Source of the DNA: Trichomonas vaginalis G3
Taxonomy: Eukaryota; Parabasalia; Trichomonadida; Trichomonadidae
Reading direction: 5' to 3'
DNA length: 64,000 nt
NCBI RefSeq assembly: GCF_026262505.1
Contig: NC_067203.1
Span: 1,922,001 to 1,986,000, forward strand
Shown: one piece after another, positions 62,642 to 64,000 of the stretch
How the letters are laid out: every line of letters starts with the position of its first letter
Numbering within the stretch: position 1 is the first letter of the stretch
Program-made: the position numbers and the translations under genes
The notes under the pieces: generated by a model
What the model was told of the DNA's origin: nothing
Databases searched by the model: none
Seen by the model: only the letters and a program-made list of their open reading frames with translations

Positions 62642-63226
62642 ATGTACGCTGAGTCTGTCGGAAAGGACCATTGGGAAACTTGTTTGTTAGATGAGAAATA
62701 TGAAATTCACTGTTGTGAGTCATTTGAAGTCAGAAACAAAAAGACAAAAAGAGTTTTAAGCGAATGGGAGCAAAATAACGGATATGCTAGGATGAGTATG
62801 AGTGGGAAAAACTATTTAAAACATGTTGTCATTGCAACTCATTTTATACCGAACCCTAACAATTTACCTTTTGTAGACCATATAAACCATATAAGAAACG
62901 ACAATAGACTTGAAAACTTGCGTTGGGTCACTCGTTCTGAAAACAGTAAGAACAAAGGCAAATTTGGAGATATTGTATTCGAATTTGTCGACGAACTAGA
63001 AGATGAAGCAATTGAAATTACAGACTATGGCAAGCATACGTTTGAGTTTTACTACTATAGCGAAGAACAGGACTCTTTCTACTTTTATACCGGCGTTAAC
63101 TATAGGAAATTACAAGTATATTTTACTAAGGCGGGCTATGCTTATGTAAACGCTAGAGATACAGATGGAAAATACGTTAAAATACTTCTTAACAAATTCA
63201 AGAAGCTATATGGCATACCATTTTAA
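62642..63226 (+). CDS. HNH endonuclease (NUMOD/HNH_3-like), Polinton 3 (194 aa)
   Basis: Core DHINHIRNDNRLENLRW followed by TRSENSKNKG, the HNH motif of phage and viral homing-type nucleases. A NUMOD4-like head precedes it (ETCLLDEKYEI...FEVRNKKTKRVLSEW). The C-terminal 80 residues look like an added beta domain (YFYTGVNYRKLQVYFTKAGY). Free-standing nucleases of this type often spread into viral genomes. Own T-rich promoter-like box upstream. Confidence 0.85.
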   Translation: MYAESVGKDHWETCLLDEKYEIHCCESFEVRNKKTKRVLSEWEQNNGYARMSMSGKNYLKHVVIATHFIPNPNNLPFVDHINHIRNDNRLENLRWVTRSENSKNKGKFGDIVFEFVDELEDEAIEITDYGKHTFEFYYYSEEQDSFYFYTGVNYRKLQVYFTKAGYAYVNARDTDGKYVKILLNKFKKLYGIPF

Positions 63227-63267
63227 AACGTTTTTTTAAAAAAATATTTTTTTATCCGATAGAAAAG

Positions 63268-63687
63268 ATGACGAAATATATTTCAGTCAACAAGTATATG
63301 ACAGAAGTCAAAGAAGAACTAGACCCATTCGCTTATTTGAATGTTTACTTCTACCATTTTGAAAAGTCTTCATTCAGCAAAGTTTGGAACATCGAACCAG
63401 TTAAGTTTGCTGTTGTTAGAAAAAGTGGTGCAACTTTTGAAGACTTAGAGATAGAAGGTTTGTTAGCAGTCAAAGAAAGTTTTGACAGAAGGTTTTCAAA
63501 CCTTAAAGAAGGTAAAGCATACAAACTTGTTATACCTTATGAACCAAAGAAAGCAGACGACTATGAATATTATGAGTCTAAGATAGTTGAAGTTCAAGGT
63601 AAATTAGGTAAAAAGATTTTAGAGTCTAAGCCAGTGTTTGCTCCTAAAGAGGAAGAGAACATTGACATTGACCCAGAAATGTTCTAA
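63268..63687 (+). CDS. Small acidic protein, Polinton 3 (139 aa)
   Basis: Open frame MTKYISVNKYMTEVKEELDP to DIDPEMF with an acidic tail. A beta-like middle (AYKLVIPYEPKKADDYEYYE) and the short acidic C-terminus recall single-strand DNA-binding proteins, but no motif proves this. Upstream T-rich box (ATATTTTTTTATCC). Confidence 0.5.
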   Translation: MTKYISVNKYMTEVKEELDPFAYLNVYFYHFEKSSFSKVWNIEPVKFAVVRKSGATFEDLEIEGLLAVKESFDRRFSNLKEGKAYKLVIPYEPKKADDYEYYESKIVEVQGKLGKKILESKPVFAPKEEENIDIDPEMF

Positions 63688-63703
63688 AAATAAAATTTTA
63701 TTT

Positions 63704-64000
63704 TTACATGTCAAATTTCTTTTTCTCTGGCTCTGGCTCTGGCTCTTTCTTCTCTTCTTCTACTTTCTTTTCTTTCTTTTCTCTCTTCTTCTTCTTCTTC
63801 TCTGGTGGAGTTATGTCAAATTTGGCGCAACCATATTTATGTAAAAGTTCTTTGTCCTTTAATAGCTCTTCTATTCTGTTTTCTATTTCATCTTCAAGAA
63901 CAGCGCATGTGCCTTCTTTGCATTCTAAGAACTTTTGTTGGACTTCATCTTTCCAATCGGCGTCATCTCTGTCAACAAGTCTGTCATTGACAAATTTTAA
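63704..64000 (-). CDS. C-terminal end of a Lys/Glu-rich Polinton 3 gene (partial)
   Basis: Minus-strand frame open from the window edge to a TAA at 63704-63706, convergent with the 63268 gene. It reads VNDRLVDRDDADWKDEVQQK, CKEGTCAVLEDEIENRIEEL, then KYGCAKFDITPPEKKKKK and a Lys/Glu/Pro tail (EPEPEPEKKKFDM). No start within the window. Unknown function. Confidence 0.55.
   Translation of the reverse strand, partial: LKFVNDRLVDRDDADWKDEVQQKFLECKEGTCAVLEDEIENRIEELLKDKELLHKYGCAKFDITPPEKKKKKREKKEKKVEEEKKEPEPEPEKKKFDM

Larger units (their letters stand above)
54048..64000. mobile_element. Polinton element 3, left part, divergent family (runs off window)
   Basis: Gene set: long Gln-rich coiled-coil protein, structural remains, capsid-like region, CCG protein, minor-capsid-like protein, SF3 helicase, HNH endonuclease. 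Sequence identity to elements 1 and 2 is low, but the CCG protein and helicase are clearly related. The left border is uncertain (between 53888 and 54430), and no inverted end could be matched because the other end lies outside. Partly broken (about half a dozen breaks in the left structural part), while the right part looks whole. Confidence 0.8.

Overview
The window looks like a parabasalid (trichomonad) nuclear contig, of the Trichomonas/Tritrichomonas kind. The sequence is very AT-rich, genes are compact and show no introns, DUF3447/ankyrin-type genes sit side by side, and Polinton (Maverick) elements and a Tvmar-like mariner are abundant. The species cannot be fixed from the sequence alone.

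Layout. (1) 1-3177: the right tip of one Polinton (1-143), which cuts an ankyrin-family gene (144-1558), followed by the C-terminal piece of a second ankyrin gene (1953-3177). (2) 3178-26638: a 23.5-kb Polinton with about 410-bp inverted ends and a 6-bp target duplication. It carries capsid, packaging ATPase, fibre, primase-helicase, integrase and DNA polymerase B parts, a 17 x 121-bp tandem array and a nested mariner (4051-5352). (3) 26645-30545: the rest of the second ankyrin gene, itself interrupted by a 2.4-kb Kolobok-like TTAA transposon (26880-29287), then a C-terminal scrap of a third ankyrin gene. (4) 30841-32577: a host type I membrane protein gene with Thr/Pro/Gln-rich repeats, its 5' side cut by the next element. 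(5) 32581-37360: a 4.8-kb PIF/Harbinger-like transposon with about 290-bp inverted ends. Its transposase is fused to a ubiquitin-specific-protease domain. (6) 37660-38661: a diacylglycerol-kinase-family gene. (7) 38819-47995: a shorter 9.2-kb Polinton closely related to the first, again with a perfect 6-bp target duplication. (8) 48322-53887: an ordinary gene-dense host stretch (three-RRM protein, two small hypothetical genes, NDR-like kinase, histidine acid phosphatase). (9) about 54048-64000: the left part of a third, distantly related Polinton that runs off the window.

How the parts relate. Nested insertion gives a relative order: an ankyrin gene was hit by a Polinton and by a Kolobok element, and the Polinton was later hit by a mariner. 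The paralogous Polinton shows the empty mariner site. The 5' and 9' kb Polintons share most genes at near-identity. The third shares only a few recognisable proteins: the SF3 helicase, a small CCG-motif protein and probably capsid proteins. Most Polinton genes are broken and are treated here as fossils.

The most unusual item is the Harbinger-like transposase joined to a deubiquitinase-like domain that keeps a recognisable Cys box, His box and NDE. Next come paired GC-rich micro-hairpins inserted in coding regions of the second Polinton, the inverted-repeat-bounded module with the 121-bp array, and a phage-tail-collar-like fibre protein in a eukaryotic Polinton.
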